A stretch of 64,000 nt of DNA from contig JAFGCO010000069.1 in assembly GCA_016932575.1 (NCBI GenBank), forward strand, positions 72,245 to 136,244. Reading direction: 5' to 3'. Within the stretch, counting starts at the first letter, position 1. Every line of letters starts with the position of its first letter. The translations under genes were made by a program, and so were the position numbers. Of this stretch, positions 24,626 to 33,404 are shown piece by piece. Source of the stretch: a bacterium. GTDB taxonomy: Bacteria > Zhuqueibacterota > QNDG01 > JAFGCO01. The notes under the pieces are model-generated. The model searched no databases. It was not told the DNA's origin and was given only the letters and a program-made list of their open reading frames with translations.

Positions 24626-25702
24626 ATGTCAGCAAATCATTATCAATTAATCTACAGGCTGCTTAATATTTGGCTGGGATTTTTTGTACTTATTATTTTT
24701 ACCTCCTATCTGCCTCACTGGGAAAATGTGAAATTCTTAACCTGGATAGTATACGCAATCAAATTTTGGTTCTTTCTTTGCGTTTTGAATATTGCAAAAA
24801 GGGAATGTTACAATAAAGATATTTTCATCAATCTGAGTATTCTGTTTTTAATTGACATTATTGGTTTTGTCAATATATTTATCGGTGATAATTATTTATT
24901 TGGCAACAATAGCCTGGCATACTTTATATACCAATATCATACAATTATTTATCACTTTTTTCTATCATTTTCAATTCTGTTTATCATAATAAAACTCACA
25001 TTTTTAAGTATAAAACGTCTCATGCATTATCTGATAACATTTATCATTCTGATGTTGGCAATTGGCATCATTTTTTCGCCTTATTTTATTGCTCCAACCC
25101 ATGCGTTTCTTTCAAAAAACGGATTTTTATCAGATCTTTTTAAGCGTACATTTCAATTAAATATATTCACGCTTCTTTGTACTATCTATTACGGATTTTT
25201 TATATACAGGAATAATCGAATTCTTGGTGAATATATCAACCTTTTGGTTTCATATTTCTTTATCTACCTGTTTGCAGATTTAATTGAAAATCTTTCCATG
25301 GTCTATCAGTTTCAATCGTACAATATTCGACTGTATATTATAACATTTAACTTTATCTTTCTATCATTTATATTATTTAAAAAACTCATCTATACATACT
25401 CTGATTTCGGTCAGTTCTATGAAAGCTTGCTCGCCGGCCAATACAGTTTTAGCAAAGTAAAAATTATCCCCCGAAATCAAAATTCCAACACACTTGCTCT
25501 GAAAGTGATTAAAATCTATATTCATCAGCGACGACAGTATCTGCTCACCTTGCTTGTACTGCTGGGAGTCGGTGTCTTTTTCTTTGAGTTGCCCGCATGT
25601 TTTACATTCAACCTTGTAGCGCTCATCTTTGGATTCAGTATAATTCTCATTTTTTACGATGCCCTGTATAAAAAGCGCGGACAACAAAAGGTATATTTAT
25701 AA
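24626..25702 (+). CDS. Multi-spanning membrane protein, possible sensor
   Basis: The 358-residue protein is extremely rich in Phe, Ile, Leu and Tyr. About eight helices lie in residues 5-260. A cytosolic segment of about 55 residues (DFGQFYESLLAGQYSFSKVK and onward) follows, then two more helices and a basic C-terminus. The N-terminal layout resembles membrane-embedded sensor modules, but no catalytic domain follows. The base composition is much more AT-rich than its neighbours, partly because of the hydrophobic codons. TTG at 24620 is an alternative start to ATG at 24626. It lies between the small peptide gene and the AAA+ regulator, 27 nt from the latter, so a signal relay is plausible. Confidence 0.7.
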   Translation: MSANHYQLIYRLLNIWLGFFVLIIFTSYLPHWENVKFLTWIVYAIKFWFFLCVLNIAKRECYNKDIFINLSILFLIDIIGFVNIFIGDNYLFGNNSLAYFIYQYHTIIYHFFLSFSILFIIIKLTFLSIKRLMHYLITFIILMLAIGIIFSPYFIAPTHAFLSKNGFLSDLFKRTFQLNIFTLLCTIYYGFFIYRNNRILGEYINLLVSYFFIYLFADLIENLSMVYQFQSYNIRLYIITFNFIFLSFILFKKLIYTYSDFGQFYESLLAGQYSFSKVKIIPRNQNSNTLALKVIKIYIHQRRQYLLTLLVLLGVGVFFFELPACFTFNLVALIFGFSIILIFYDALYKKRGQQKVYL

Positions 25703-25729
25703 ACAGCACCGTTTGAAAGGAGGCATTCT

Positions 25730-26656
25730 ATGTTTGTAGGACAGAGTCCACATAGCATGAAAATTAAAAAACTAATCCGTGAAGTGGCAAAGACCAACGA
25801 CAACTCTCTACTGACTGGAGAAGTTGGTTCAGGCAAGCAACATGCAGCCCGCGAAATCCACAATCGCAGCAAACAGAAAAATCGTCCGTTTGTGGTACTC
25901 AACTGTACGGCAGTGGGCGATACCATTACTGAAACAGACATTCTTGGTCATGTTTCTGAGGGGAATCTGGGGGTAGAGCGTAAAATTGGCATTTTAGAAC
26001 AGGCACATAAGGGTATTTTATATCTTGAAAATGTTCAGGATTTACCCCCCGGGTTTCAGCAAAAATTGTTCAATATCATCACGGAAGGCCGGTTTCAGAA
26101 ACCCGGAGAAAAAAAATTTATACAGGTAACCTTGCGAATTTTTTCCGCTACAACCGATCTTGAACTCAGCAAACGCGAATCATTTCGTAAAGACCTGCTT
26201 TCTCTGCTCAATCCCTTTGTGATTCCCATCCCGAAGCTTTCCGAACGCAAGCAGGACATCCCTTTACTGTTTACTCATTTCCTCGAGCAATATTGCCAGG
26301 AGTATGATAAGGAGCTTCCCGCTGTACCAGCCGAGCTGTTTGAATCTATGATGGAATATCACTGGCGGGGGAACGTTCAGGAATTAAAAAATGCGATTCG
26401 TAATCTCGTGTTAATGTCGCCGGAAGGCAGTTTGTCTGTAGAATTTCTGCCGTTTGAAGTGAAGCATCATCCCTATGAAAATTTGGTTGGCAAAGAACTT
26501 CCGGACGCCATCAGCGAAGTGGAAGGTTATCTGATCAAACGTGCATTGTCCAGATTCGCCGGCAACCAGACCAAAGCTGCACATGCACTCAATGTATCTG
26601 AAGCCGCGCTGCGCTATAAGATGAAAAAATACGGCCTCACCCGCAAAGCCTTTTAA
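25730..26656 (+). CDS. Sigma54-activator-like AAA+ protein lacking GAFTGA, with Fis-type HTH
   Basis: The 308-residue protein starts directly with an enhancer-binding-protein AAA+ domain and has no receiver or PAS domain. Walker A is GEVGSGKQ at about residues 30-37. The sigma54-contact loop, normally GAFTGA, reads EGNLGVERK, and Walker B is LYLENV instead of LFLDE. The arginine-finger region FRKDLLSLLNPF and WRGNVQELKNA are kept. The C-terminus is a Fis-like HTH (KRALSRFAGNQTKAAHALNV then EAALRYKMKKYGL). Because GAFTGA is lost it should not remodel sigma54 holoenzyme and may act as a repressor or through sigma70. AAAGGAGG lies 6 nt before ATG. Confidence 0.85.
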   Translation: MFVGQSPHSMKIKKLIREVAKTNDNSLLTGEVGSGKQHAAREIHNRSKQKNRPFVVLNCTAVGDTITETDILGHVSEGNLGVERKIGILEQAHKGILYLENVQDLPPGFQQKLFNIITEGRFQKPGEKKFIQVTLRIFSATTDLELSKRESFRKDLLSLLNPFVIPIPKLSERKQDIPLLFTHFLEQYCQEYDKELPAVPAELFESMMEYHWRGNVQELKNAIRNLVLMSPEGSLSVEFLPFEVKHHPYENLVGKELPDAISEVEGYLIKRALSRFAGNQTKAAHALNVSEAALRYKMKKYGLTRKAF

Positions 26657-27082
26657 TCCTGGGCCGTAAATTCTCTATTATATGATAAAGTTTGGGTGCA
26701 ATACCGAAAAAATCTGTCATTGCAGATACGGCACAATAACTATAACGAATCATATTCGAATTATCATTCGGTGAATGGCGTGTGACAAGTATATTCTTCC
26801 TGCACAAAGGAATATCAGGAGAAGTAAAAAGAAGAACATTTTTCTTAAAATCAAGATAAAAATAACTGCAAGTACCGACTTATTTCAGTTATTTTTTGTT
26901 GCTTTTAAAGAATAATATCATTATCATCACACTATAGACATTCTAATGGTCAAAATTGGCCGCCACAACTGCCGTCAATCGTTTTATCGTATTCATTATG
27001 ACTTTCAACAAGCGTGGCATCATCAGTTTTTAATACAGGTCTTTCATGAATATCGCATCAGCCGGGAAAGGAAAGCGTTGAA
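26657..27082. other. Intergenic region with possible terminator and short ORF
   Basis: About 425 bp. A stem AAATAACTG (26860-26868) / CAGTTATTT (26886-26894) followed by TTT, with a 17-nt loop, may terminate the cassette. A 51-codon basic frame (26946-27101) overlaps the next gene by 19 bp but has no ribosome-binding site. Confidence 0.4.
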
Positions 27083-27910
27083 ATGGAAAGCCCGAAGATA
27101 ACTGTTTTAATCGCCGCGCCCACTTTCTATTCCGTTTTTCAGGCCGAAATATGCAAACATCTCAGAGAATTTTTCCTGCCGAATGAGATTGCACTACGGT
27201 CCGTGACAAACGATACGGATGTACAAAAAGAACGATTATTATTATCACTCAACCAGATTCAACCTGATGCTTTAATTGCAATCAGTGTGCAGCCAGATAG
27301 TCATACAGTATCTGCTTTTCACTCCGCCAATGTGCCCATTGTCCTGATCGATGAAGAGACAAAAGGCGTATCTACCATTACAACAGATAACTTCCTGGGA
27401 GGCCGTTTGGCCGGAGAATACCTTCTCTCGAAAGGCCGAAAAAAAATCGCTGTTGTTTGCGGAAGAACTCAAGCTGCAGGCGGCTATAATGCACGACAGA
27501 GAGTGAGCGGATTCAAACAGGCGTTAAGCAAGGTCAAACTCACCGTATCACCCGAATATACATTTGAGGTTACAAACTACTCACGTGAGGAAGGCGCTGA
27601 AATCATGCCCAAATTACTGAGCATCCAGCCGGATGCAATCTTCAGCGCAGCAGGCGATAACTGTGCGCTCGGACTGCTCACAGTCGCCAAAAAACGGGGA
27701 ATCAGAATCCCCGAAGACATCTCAATTGTGGGATTTGACGACCTGCTGGCTGCACGGGTTGCCACACCGGCACTGACAACAATCCGTCAGCCATTGAGAA
27801 AAATCGCGGAAACCGCTTATCAGATGGTGGTTAATCAGAGAAAAGATATTCTTCAAAATCCTCAGAAAACCGTATTCAAACCGGAGCTTGTGATCCGCCA
27901 GTCAGCTTGA
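27083..27910 (+). CDS. LacI-family ligand-binding domain without DNA-binding domain
   Basis: The 275-residue protein is a periplasmic-binding-protein-like sensor of the LacI/GalR type: ITVLIAAPTFYSVFQAEI at the start, NVPIVLIDEE, TDNFLGGRLAGEYLLSKGRK in the middle, and ISIVGFDDLLAARVATPALT then TTIRQPLRKIAETA at the end. The usual 55-60 residue HTH and hinge are absent. The frame is closed by a stop 36 nt upstream, and AAAGGA lies 9 nt before ATG, so the short form is what is translated. It has no signal peptide and should be cytosolic. It could bind a sugar or nucleoside and act on a partner regulator, or be a decayed repressor. Confidence 0.82.
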   Translation: MESPKITVLIAAPTFYSVFQAEICKHLREFFLPNEIALRSVTNDTDVQKERLLLSLNQIQPDALIAISVQPDSHTVSAFHSANVPIVLIDEETKGVSTITTDNFLGGRLAGEYLLSKGRKKIAVVCGRTQAAGGYNARQRVSGFKQALSKVKLTVSPEYTFEVTNYSREEGAEIMPKLLSIQPDAIFSAAGDNCALGLLTVAKKRGIRIPEDISIVGFDDLLAARVATPALTTIRQPLRKIAETAYQMVVNQRKDILQNPQKTVFKPELVIRQSA

Positions 27911-28088
27911 ACACCAGATTTCATATACCCTTCTTCCGATTAATGATCCTCCTCAAGAATCCTATCGAGATTATTCTGGGATAAATGGAAAAACAGCAAG
28001 ATGCTTATTTTCCAAATAATGGAAAAATTTCGGAATCATCGCCAAATTTTTCAAAGTGTGGTTATTCACATAGCCAAGGAGTAATGCG

Positions 28089-30653
28089 ATGAAAAAAGAT
28101 ATTCTTCAGGCATTTATTGCTCTTAGCTTGCTGGCGCCTCAATTATTCAAAGGCATGCCGGCCCCTCCTTATCCTATCCTGTTAAAACAACCCAACGGAA
28201 TAGAGTTTGAAGCGAGAATGTACGGCGATGAATGGGAAAACTGGGCCACTACCATGGATGGTTACTTAATCATTGATGTCATGGATGCGGAATACAACCT
28301 ATGGTGGCATTACGCACTCACAGACGCCAACGGATATATCGTCCCGACAGAATATCAGGTGGGCATCTCAGGACCTCCCGTTCAACGGGAAAGGGTATTC
28401 TTTAAATCGACATTACAACATAAGATGCCCAAGTGTCCAATGCTCCCTAAAACACGATCGCTGCAAAAATCATGTGCGGTTCCTCCTGACACTGTATTTA
28501 AACCACTCGTCATTCTGGTGGATTTTTCAGGGATTCTCCCGGGACAAATGCCGGGCAGAAAGTATACACGCAGCCAATTCGCAGGACTTATATTTTCTAA
28601 AAATTTAAATCCGAATACGGTGTCTCCGCCTCTGCCAACCACCTATCAGATCAGCATGCGGGATTATTACAGCGAAGTTTCAAGAGGACGTGTCAATATC
28701 ATTGGAGATATTAACAGTATCGTGGATTGGACAATACCCAAATATCAATATAGCTATTACGTGGATGGAAATCAGGGGATGGGTTTTGGATCTAATGGAA
28801 TTACAAGAAGTATGGAAGCGCTCACCATAGAAATTCTGCAGACACTGGATCAAACCGTGGATTATTCTCAATTTGATGCAAATGGTGATGGTTATGTGGA
28901 TTTTGTGATTCTCATTGTTGAAGGCTGGGCCACAGGCCCTGCACAAAATCAGTTCTGGTCGTTTATGTATGGCCTCCTGAATACACCCCTCATCGATCCC
29001 CATGCAAATACCAATGCTTTTGGCAATCTAATACTGGATGGTGTTGCGATCTATAAATGTTTTACCACGCAGGAGCAAATATACAATGCCCGACCACCAC
29101 ATTGTCAAATAGGAGACATACAACCCATTGCTGTATTTTGCCATGAAATGGGGCATGTGATCGGACTGCCCGATTTATATGATACGGGTACTTTTCCTAC
29201 TTCTGCCGGTATTGGAGATTGGGGAATAATGGCGACTGGAGGTTATAATCAATTAACCAGCCCGGCTTATTTTTGCGCCTGGTGCCGAAGTCAAATGGGC
29301 TGGATCACGCCAAAACTGCTGTCAGGATTAAATAATGCATCCATAATCATTGATCCGGCAGAACTGAACACAACAACAGCGGCCTATAAAATACCCATCG
29401 ATCCATATGATGAGAGTGAATATTTTCTCATTGAAAACCGACAAGCCATTGGAAGCGATCAATATCTCCATGGCACAGGGCTCCTTATCTGGCACATCGA
29501 TAAAACGTTTACGGACATATGGCCAGGCCTTAATAATGTCAATCAAATCGAATCGGCATTTGGAGTCAATTTGATGCAAGCGGATAATCAGGGCCATCTT
29601 TACAGCGACATATGGACAACATGGACCAATCCCGGAGATGCAGGTGATCCCTATCCGGGGTCATCAGGTAATATGAATTTTACAGACAGCACATCACCGA
29701 ATGCGATGTGTTATCAATATGACCGTAACGCTGACGCGACTGTGGAAGCCTCTTCAAACAGCAATGTATCCATATCAAACATCACAGCAAAGGGCCTGCA
29801 AATTCAGGCAACATTGACGTGTCCTTCTTTCACCGGCCGGACAGTCGGTTACGACGAAGGAGACTGGCAATACTGGTTTATGCAAAATGGCAGCAACCTT
29901 GCAGGAATTGTGATCAATCTTCAGAATACTTACAATCTGATCAGTATTAAAACTGTCTTCAGACCGACATTTCAGACACATCAGCTCACAGGATATACTA
30001 TCCGTATCTGGGATGGATTTGATTCAAATACAGGTTTAACTGGTCAGTGTATTCATCAGCAATCAGGATCCGTCAACTGGTCGGCTTCTGGTCCGCAGCG
30101 GCAATATGGATGGGTTACCCTTCCGATATCAAGCACTGCATCTGTAAGATGTGAAGCAGGTAAGAATTATTATATTGAGGTGGAATACGCCGGAAACGGT
30201 TTGTTGATACCCTTCGATGGCGGTATTTATTTTAATAGTCTGCCCAGTGGCAATTCATACTGGCGTCCGATAATAAGCAGTGCTTGCACGCCGTTAAATA
30301 ATGGGGATTGGAATATTCGGGCTGTTTTTTCCCCGCTTCCGACATCACTCCCCATATCGGATTCTAACATACCGATCCAATTCGCACTTAAACAAAATCA
30401 TCCGAATCCTTTTAACAATAAAACGATCATAGAATACAGCATACCGTATAAATCTCATGTAACACTCCAGGTTATCAATTTACTTGGAAAAGAGATCGTC
30501 ACTCTCGTGCAGGAAGAAAAAGAAACGGGTTATTACAGGATTGATTGGGATGGAAAAAATCGTCACAACACGCCTATGTCGAGCGGCGTCTATTTTGTTA
30601 AATTAGAGGCCGGTGATTTTTTTACCGTACGTAAAATGATCTATATCAGATAA
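28089..30653 (+). CDS. Secreted M6-family metalloprotease with sorting tail
   Basis: The 854-residue protein has a signal peptide (ILQAFIALSLLAPQLFKGMP) and an M6 (immune-inhibitor-A type) catalytic domain with the zinc motif HEMGHVIGLPDLYD (His352, Glu353, His356, Asp362). Middle beta-domains follow at about 570-755. A FlgD/type-IX-like C-terminal sorting domain starts at QNHPNPFNNKTIIEY and ends VRKMIYIR. It should be secreted and degrade extracellular protein. AAGGAG lies 7 nt before ATG. It converges on the Bat operon with only 18 bp between the two stop codons. Confidence 0.92.
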   Translation: MKKDILQAFIALSLLAPQLFKGMPAPPYPILLKQPNGIEFEARMYGDEWENWATTMDGYLIIDVMDAEYNLWWHYALTDANGYIVPTEYQVGISGPPVQRERVFFKSTLQHKMPKCPMLPKTRSLQKSCAVPPDTVFKPLVILVDFSGILPGQMPGRKYTRSQFAGLIFSKNLNPNTVSPPLPTTYQISMRDYYSEVSRGRVNIIGDINSIVDWTIPKYQYSYYVDGNQGMGFGSNGITRSMEALTIEILQTLDQTVDYSQFDANGDGYVDFVILIVEGWATGPAQNQFWSFMYGLLNTPLIDPHANTNAFGNLILDGVAIYKCFTTQEQIYNARPPHCQIGDIQPIAVFCHEMGHVIGLPDLYDTGTFPTSAGIGDWGIMATGGYNQLTSPAYFCAWCRSQMGWITPKLLSGLNNASIIIDPAELNTTTAAYKIPIDPYDESEYFLIENRQAIGSDQYLHGTGLLIWHIDKTFTDIWPGLNNVNQIESAFGVNLMQADNQGHLYSDIWTTWTNPGDAGDPYPGSSGNMNFTDSTSPNAMCYQYDRNADATVEASSNSNVSISNITAKGLQIQATLTCPSFTGRTVGYDEGDWQYWFMQNGSNLAGIVINLQNTYNLISIKTVFRPTFQTHQLTGYTIRIWDGFDSNTGLTGQCIHQQSGSVNWSASGPQRQYGWVTLPISSTASVRCEAGKNYYIEVEYAGNGLLIPFDGGIYFNSLPSGNSYWRPIISSACTPLNNGDWNIRAVFSPLPTSLPISDSNIPIQFALKQNHPNPFNNKTIIEYSIPYKSHVTLQVINLLGKEIVTLVQEEKETGYYRIDWDGKNRHNTPMSSGVYFVKLEAGDFFTVRKMIYIR

Positions 30654-30671
30654 ATAAAAGGCAGGCACCAT

Positions 30672-31439
30672 TTAAATCGTCTCCAATACATCCTGTTTCA
30701 CCCACCCCACTTTCCTGTCCGGAAGAACAATCTCTACCCAGTTGTCTGAAGACCGGTCCAGCCGCACCTTGGTGCCTTCATGCAGGCTGAACACTTCGAC
30801 GCCACCTTGCTCAACAGGCGCACTCATTACATCGACTCTCTCTGCCAGAATCACAGCTTCAACCACCCTGTGTTCTGTAAAAAGACGTCCAGTAAAAGAA
30901 ATGATCAATAAAAATAAAACAATGCCTAAAATCCACAGCAGACGATAGGTTATTTGCTGCCAAAAACTGGAACGCGTCAGTAAAAAGAAAAAAAGAATCG
31001 CTGTAAAAAGAAAATAGGCACTCAATGTGAACACTAATTGAAGTGTTTTTGGAAGTATATGGAAAAAAGCATGCGTCAACCGAATGACAATAAAATCAGA
31101 GGCTGGCTTGACCTGATCGACCACGGACAATTGGGCAATGGCCAAATTGGCCTTTAAATCTTCATCGGAGGGCATGAATTTTTTTGAACGTTCGTAATGA
31201 AGAATCGCCTGACCAATATTGCCCAATTTATAATAACAATTCCCGATATTAAAATATAGCGGCCCGCTTTCATAGCCCAGTTTAACAATTTCCTGATAAG
31301 CCATGAGGGCGTTCTCAAATTCCCCCTGAATATAATACTGGTTGCCCTGCTCAAAAAAATTCTGAGGAGAATCGGCCGCAAGCCAACCTGCTATTAAAAA
31401 AAGGCATCCAATGATGATGCAAATACGTTTCAAATGCAT
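30672..31439 (-). CDS. batE: BatE-like TPR and SH3 protein
   Basis: The 255-residue protein has a signal/anchor, two to three TPR units (residues 25-105; QNFFEQGNQYYIQGEFENAL then NIGNCYYKLGNIGQAILHYE) and two membrane helices (about 130-190). A C-terminal bacterial SH3 domain ends KVGWVKQDVLETI. This order is that of BatE, last member of the aerotolerance operon. I chose ATG at 31439, with AGAAGG 8 nt upstream; a GTG at 31448 overlaps the batD stop. It probably works with BatD at the periplasmic face of the inner membrane. Confidence 0.82.
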   Translation of the reverse strand: MHLKRICIIIGCLFLIAGWLAADSPQNFFEQGNQYYIQGEFENALMAYQEIVKLGYESGPLYFNIGNCYYKLGNIGQAILHYERSKKFMPSDEDLKANLAIAQLSVVDQVKPASDFIVIRLTHAFFHILPKTLQLVFTLSAYFLFTAILFFFLLTRSSFWQQITYRLLWILGIVLFLLIISFTGRLFTEHRVVEAVILAERVDVMSAPVEQGGVEVFSLHEGTKVRLDRSSDNWVEIVLPDRKVGWVKQDVLETI

Positions 31440-31444
31440 GCTCC

Positions 31445-33271
31445 TCACCTTCTTAAATCCCGGTCCAGTTGAGACATTGAGATCTCCGCCTGTTTTAAAA
31501 AGTCACGCATGTCACTTTCGGAAGCATCGCTGGGAGCAAACCGCTGAAAATCACAAGTTTCAAGCACAGAAAATATCTTGTTAATGACTGATGCTCCAAC
31601 CCCGCGTTTTGCCAACACGGTCTTCACATCATCTGAAATCATCCCTGCCTCGGCTATATTTAACTTATCGCCTAAAAATCCCATCAATGCTTTACCAACC
31701 TCGGCATAGAAGGCTTTCTGGCTTTCCGGATGCAATAAGGAACGGGCCTTGACCAGCCGTTTTCTGGCAGCACGGCTCGCCCTCTTTTCACGGGCGTATG
31801 CCACATCGCCATGAATACGGTTTAAATATCTCCGATACCTCAATACACCGATCAATTCCAGTATGGGTGTAAACATAATCAACCAGAAAAGAGGAGCATT
31901 ATAAAAGGCGTCGTCAACCTTTTTAAAATTGCCAGTTTCAGTCTTAATAAATCGGATATCCTGGCCCCGCCATTTTACCTCTTCTTTCGAGGCTCCTGAA
32001 GAAACAATTGAAAACGTCTCATCTCCTTTTATAACTTCAATCTGAATAGGATCCGTTTTCAAAATTTGATAAGCATTGGTCCTGGTATTAAAATAACTAT
32101 ATGTAACCGGATCGATTTTCTGCAAACCTGCGAAACGGGGAACCAGCACATACTCATATGTTTTACTTCCGGAAATCGGAACGGTTTTTCGCTGAATCAA
32201 TTCGCTGACCTTGGGTGTATAGGTTTCAAAATCACCGGAAAAATTCACCTCAGGGTCCGGTAAAATATGAATGCCACCCTCACCCGTGATTTTTACTTTA
32301 TAGGTAATGGCCTCATTGGTTTTTACTTCGGATTTATCAACCCATGCGTTTATTTTATACTGGCCAACAGCTCCGGAAAAATTATCCGGTTTGCCTGTTT
32401 CTGGCAGAGGCATTACTTTTATGGTCAGCGAATTGGAGGGTACCCGGACCTGCTCAGTGCGTCCGAAAAACGGATCATTGAAAAAATCACCAAACGGATC
32501 ACGAGAACGCCGCTGCACGCGCACTTCGCAGGTGATTACCAGTGGATCGATTGTCTTCTCACCCGGTGTCATAGGAAACAAAGCCTGTTTTTTGATCGTG
32601 GCCACTGTATATTGCTTGCCATTCACCACTTCTTTAGATGTCACCGGCTGATTAGGCAATTCATAATCCTCTTTCCAGAATCCGGTGGTTTCCGGTTCTT
32701 TGGTGAATCCAAAAGAAGATACCTGAAGCCGGGTATAAATCTTATATGTAATTGTCACAGGTTCATTCTGGTATACTCGCTTCTTGTCCGCTACAGCTTC
32801 CACAAACAAATCTTCCGTGCTTCCTTCAGGTGCGATTTTATTCTGTTTTTGTTTCGGAGTTGAAGGTCGGCCTCCCTGAACTTGTTTAATCTCAATATCA
32901 ATAGGATCGGTCCTGTACTGTTTTTCATTATACTGCACAATCACCGGACCGATCTGATGTTTGCCGGCGACAGTCGCCTGAAAATGAAAATTCAGCACCT
33001 TGGACACAGACATCTTGCCATTGATAAACTGTATATTCTGCGAACTGCCACTGCCCAGAAAAGAAGCAAATGCGTCCATTTCTGGCAACTGGGGATTCCC
33101 TGCTTTATTCGCGCCTTGCCCGGAGAGCTCTACTGTGAGCGTAAATTGCTGATGCTGGCTTATGACTGTCTTATCCACATAGGCCTTGACCGACAGATCG
33201 CTCGCCAAACCACAGCAAAATGTCCCGAATAACAAAATCGATATAAAAATGTTAAATCTTCTGGTCTGCAT
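31445..33271 (-). CDS. batD: BatD-type oxygen tolerance protein
   Basis: The 608-residue protein has a signal peptide (FNIFISILLFGTFCCGLAS), then a long tandem Ig-like periplasmic region of the BatD family (DLSVKAYVDKTVISQHQQFT; NIQFINGKMSVSKVLNFHF), a membrane helix (about 465) and a cytosolic helical tail. I start it at ATG 33271; the seven extra residues of the longer frame are encoded by purine-rich repeat words (GAAGAATGGGAGAATGG) in front of it. BatD proteins are linked genetically to aerotolerance and envelope stress; no enzymatic activity is known. Confidence 0.85.
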   Translation of the reverse strand: MQTRRFNIFISILLFGTFCCGLASDLSVKAYVDKTVISQHQQFTLTVELSGQGANKAGNPQLPEMDAFASFLGSGSSQNIQFINGKMSVSKVLNFHFQATVAGKHQIGPVIVQYNEKQYRTDPIDIEIKQVQGGRPSTPKQKQNKIAPEGSTEDLFVEAVADKKRVYQNEPVTITYKIYTRLQVSSFGFTKEPETTGFWKEDYELPNQPVTSKEVVNGKQYTVATIKKQALFPMTPGEKTIDPLVITCEVRVQRRSRDPFGDFFNDPFFGRTEQVRVPSNSLTIKVMPLPETGKPDNFSGAVGQYKINAWVDKSEVKTNEAITYKVKITGEGGIHILPDPEVNFSGDFETYTPKVSELIQRKTVPISGSKTYEYVLVPRFAGLQKIDPVTYSYFNTRTNAYQILKTDPIQIEVIKGDETFSIVSSGASKEEVKWRGQDIRFIKTETGNFKKVDDAFYNAPLFWLIMFTPILELIGVLRYRRYLNRIHGDVAYAREKRASRAARKRLVKARSLLHPESQKAFYAEVGKALMGFLGDKLNIAEAGMISDDVKTVLAKRGVGASVINKIFSVLETCDFQRFAPSDASESDMRDFLKQAEISMSQLDRDLRR

Positions 33272-33300
33272 CACCCGATTCCATTCTCCCATTCTTCCAA

Positions 33301-33404
33301 TCGGAATGAAAATAAATTGCCGACTTGACTCTGGTAAATTTCAGGACACATAATCATCTTTACTCTTGGTTCCTTTTTCTTTAATCTTATTTTTTTATTG
33401 ATTT
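33301..33404 (-). repeat. Purine-rich spacer between batC and batD
   Basis: On the coding strand this 3' stretch after batC reads as words such as AAAAATCAATAAAAAAATAA and AAAGAAAAAGGAACCAAGAG, with GAAGAATGGGAGAATGG at its end. It belongs to the same style of word-like gene-3' repeat seen after pyrF and the histidine kinase. Confidence 0.35.

Noticed and set aside
26946-27101. 51-codon basic ORF before the LacI-type gene
   Set aside because: It has no ribosome-binding site, resembles no HTH and overlaps the next start out of frame; kept only as a note in the findings.
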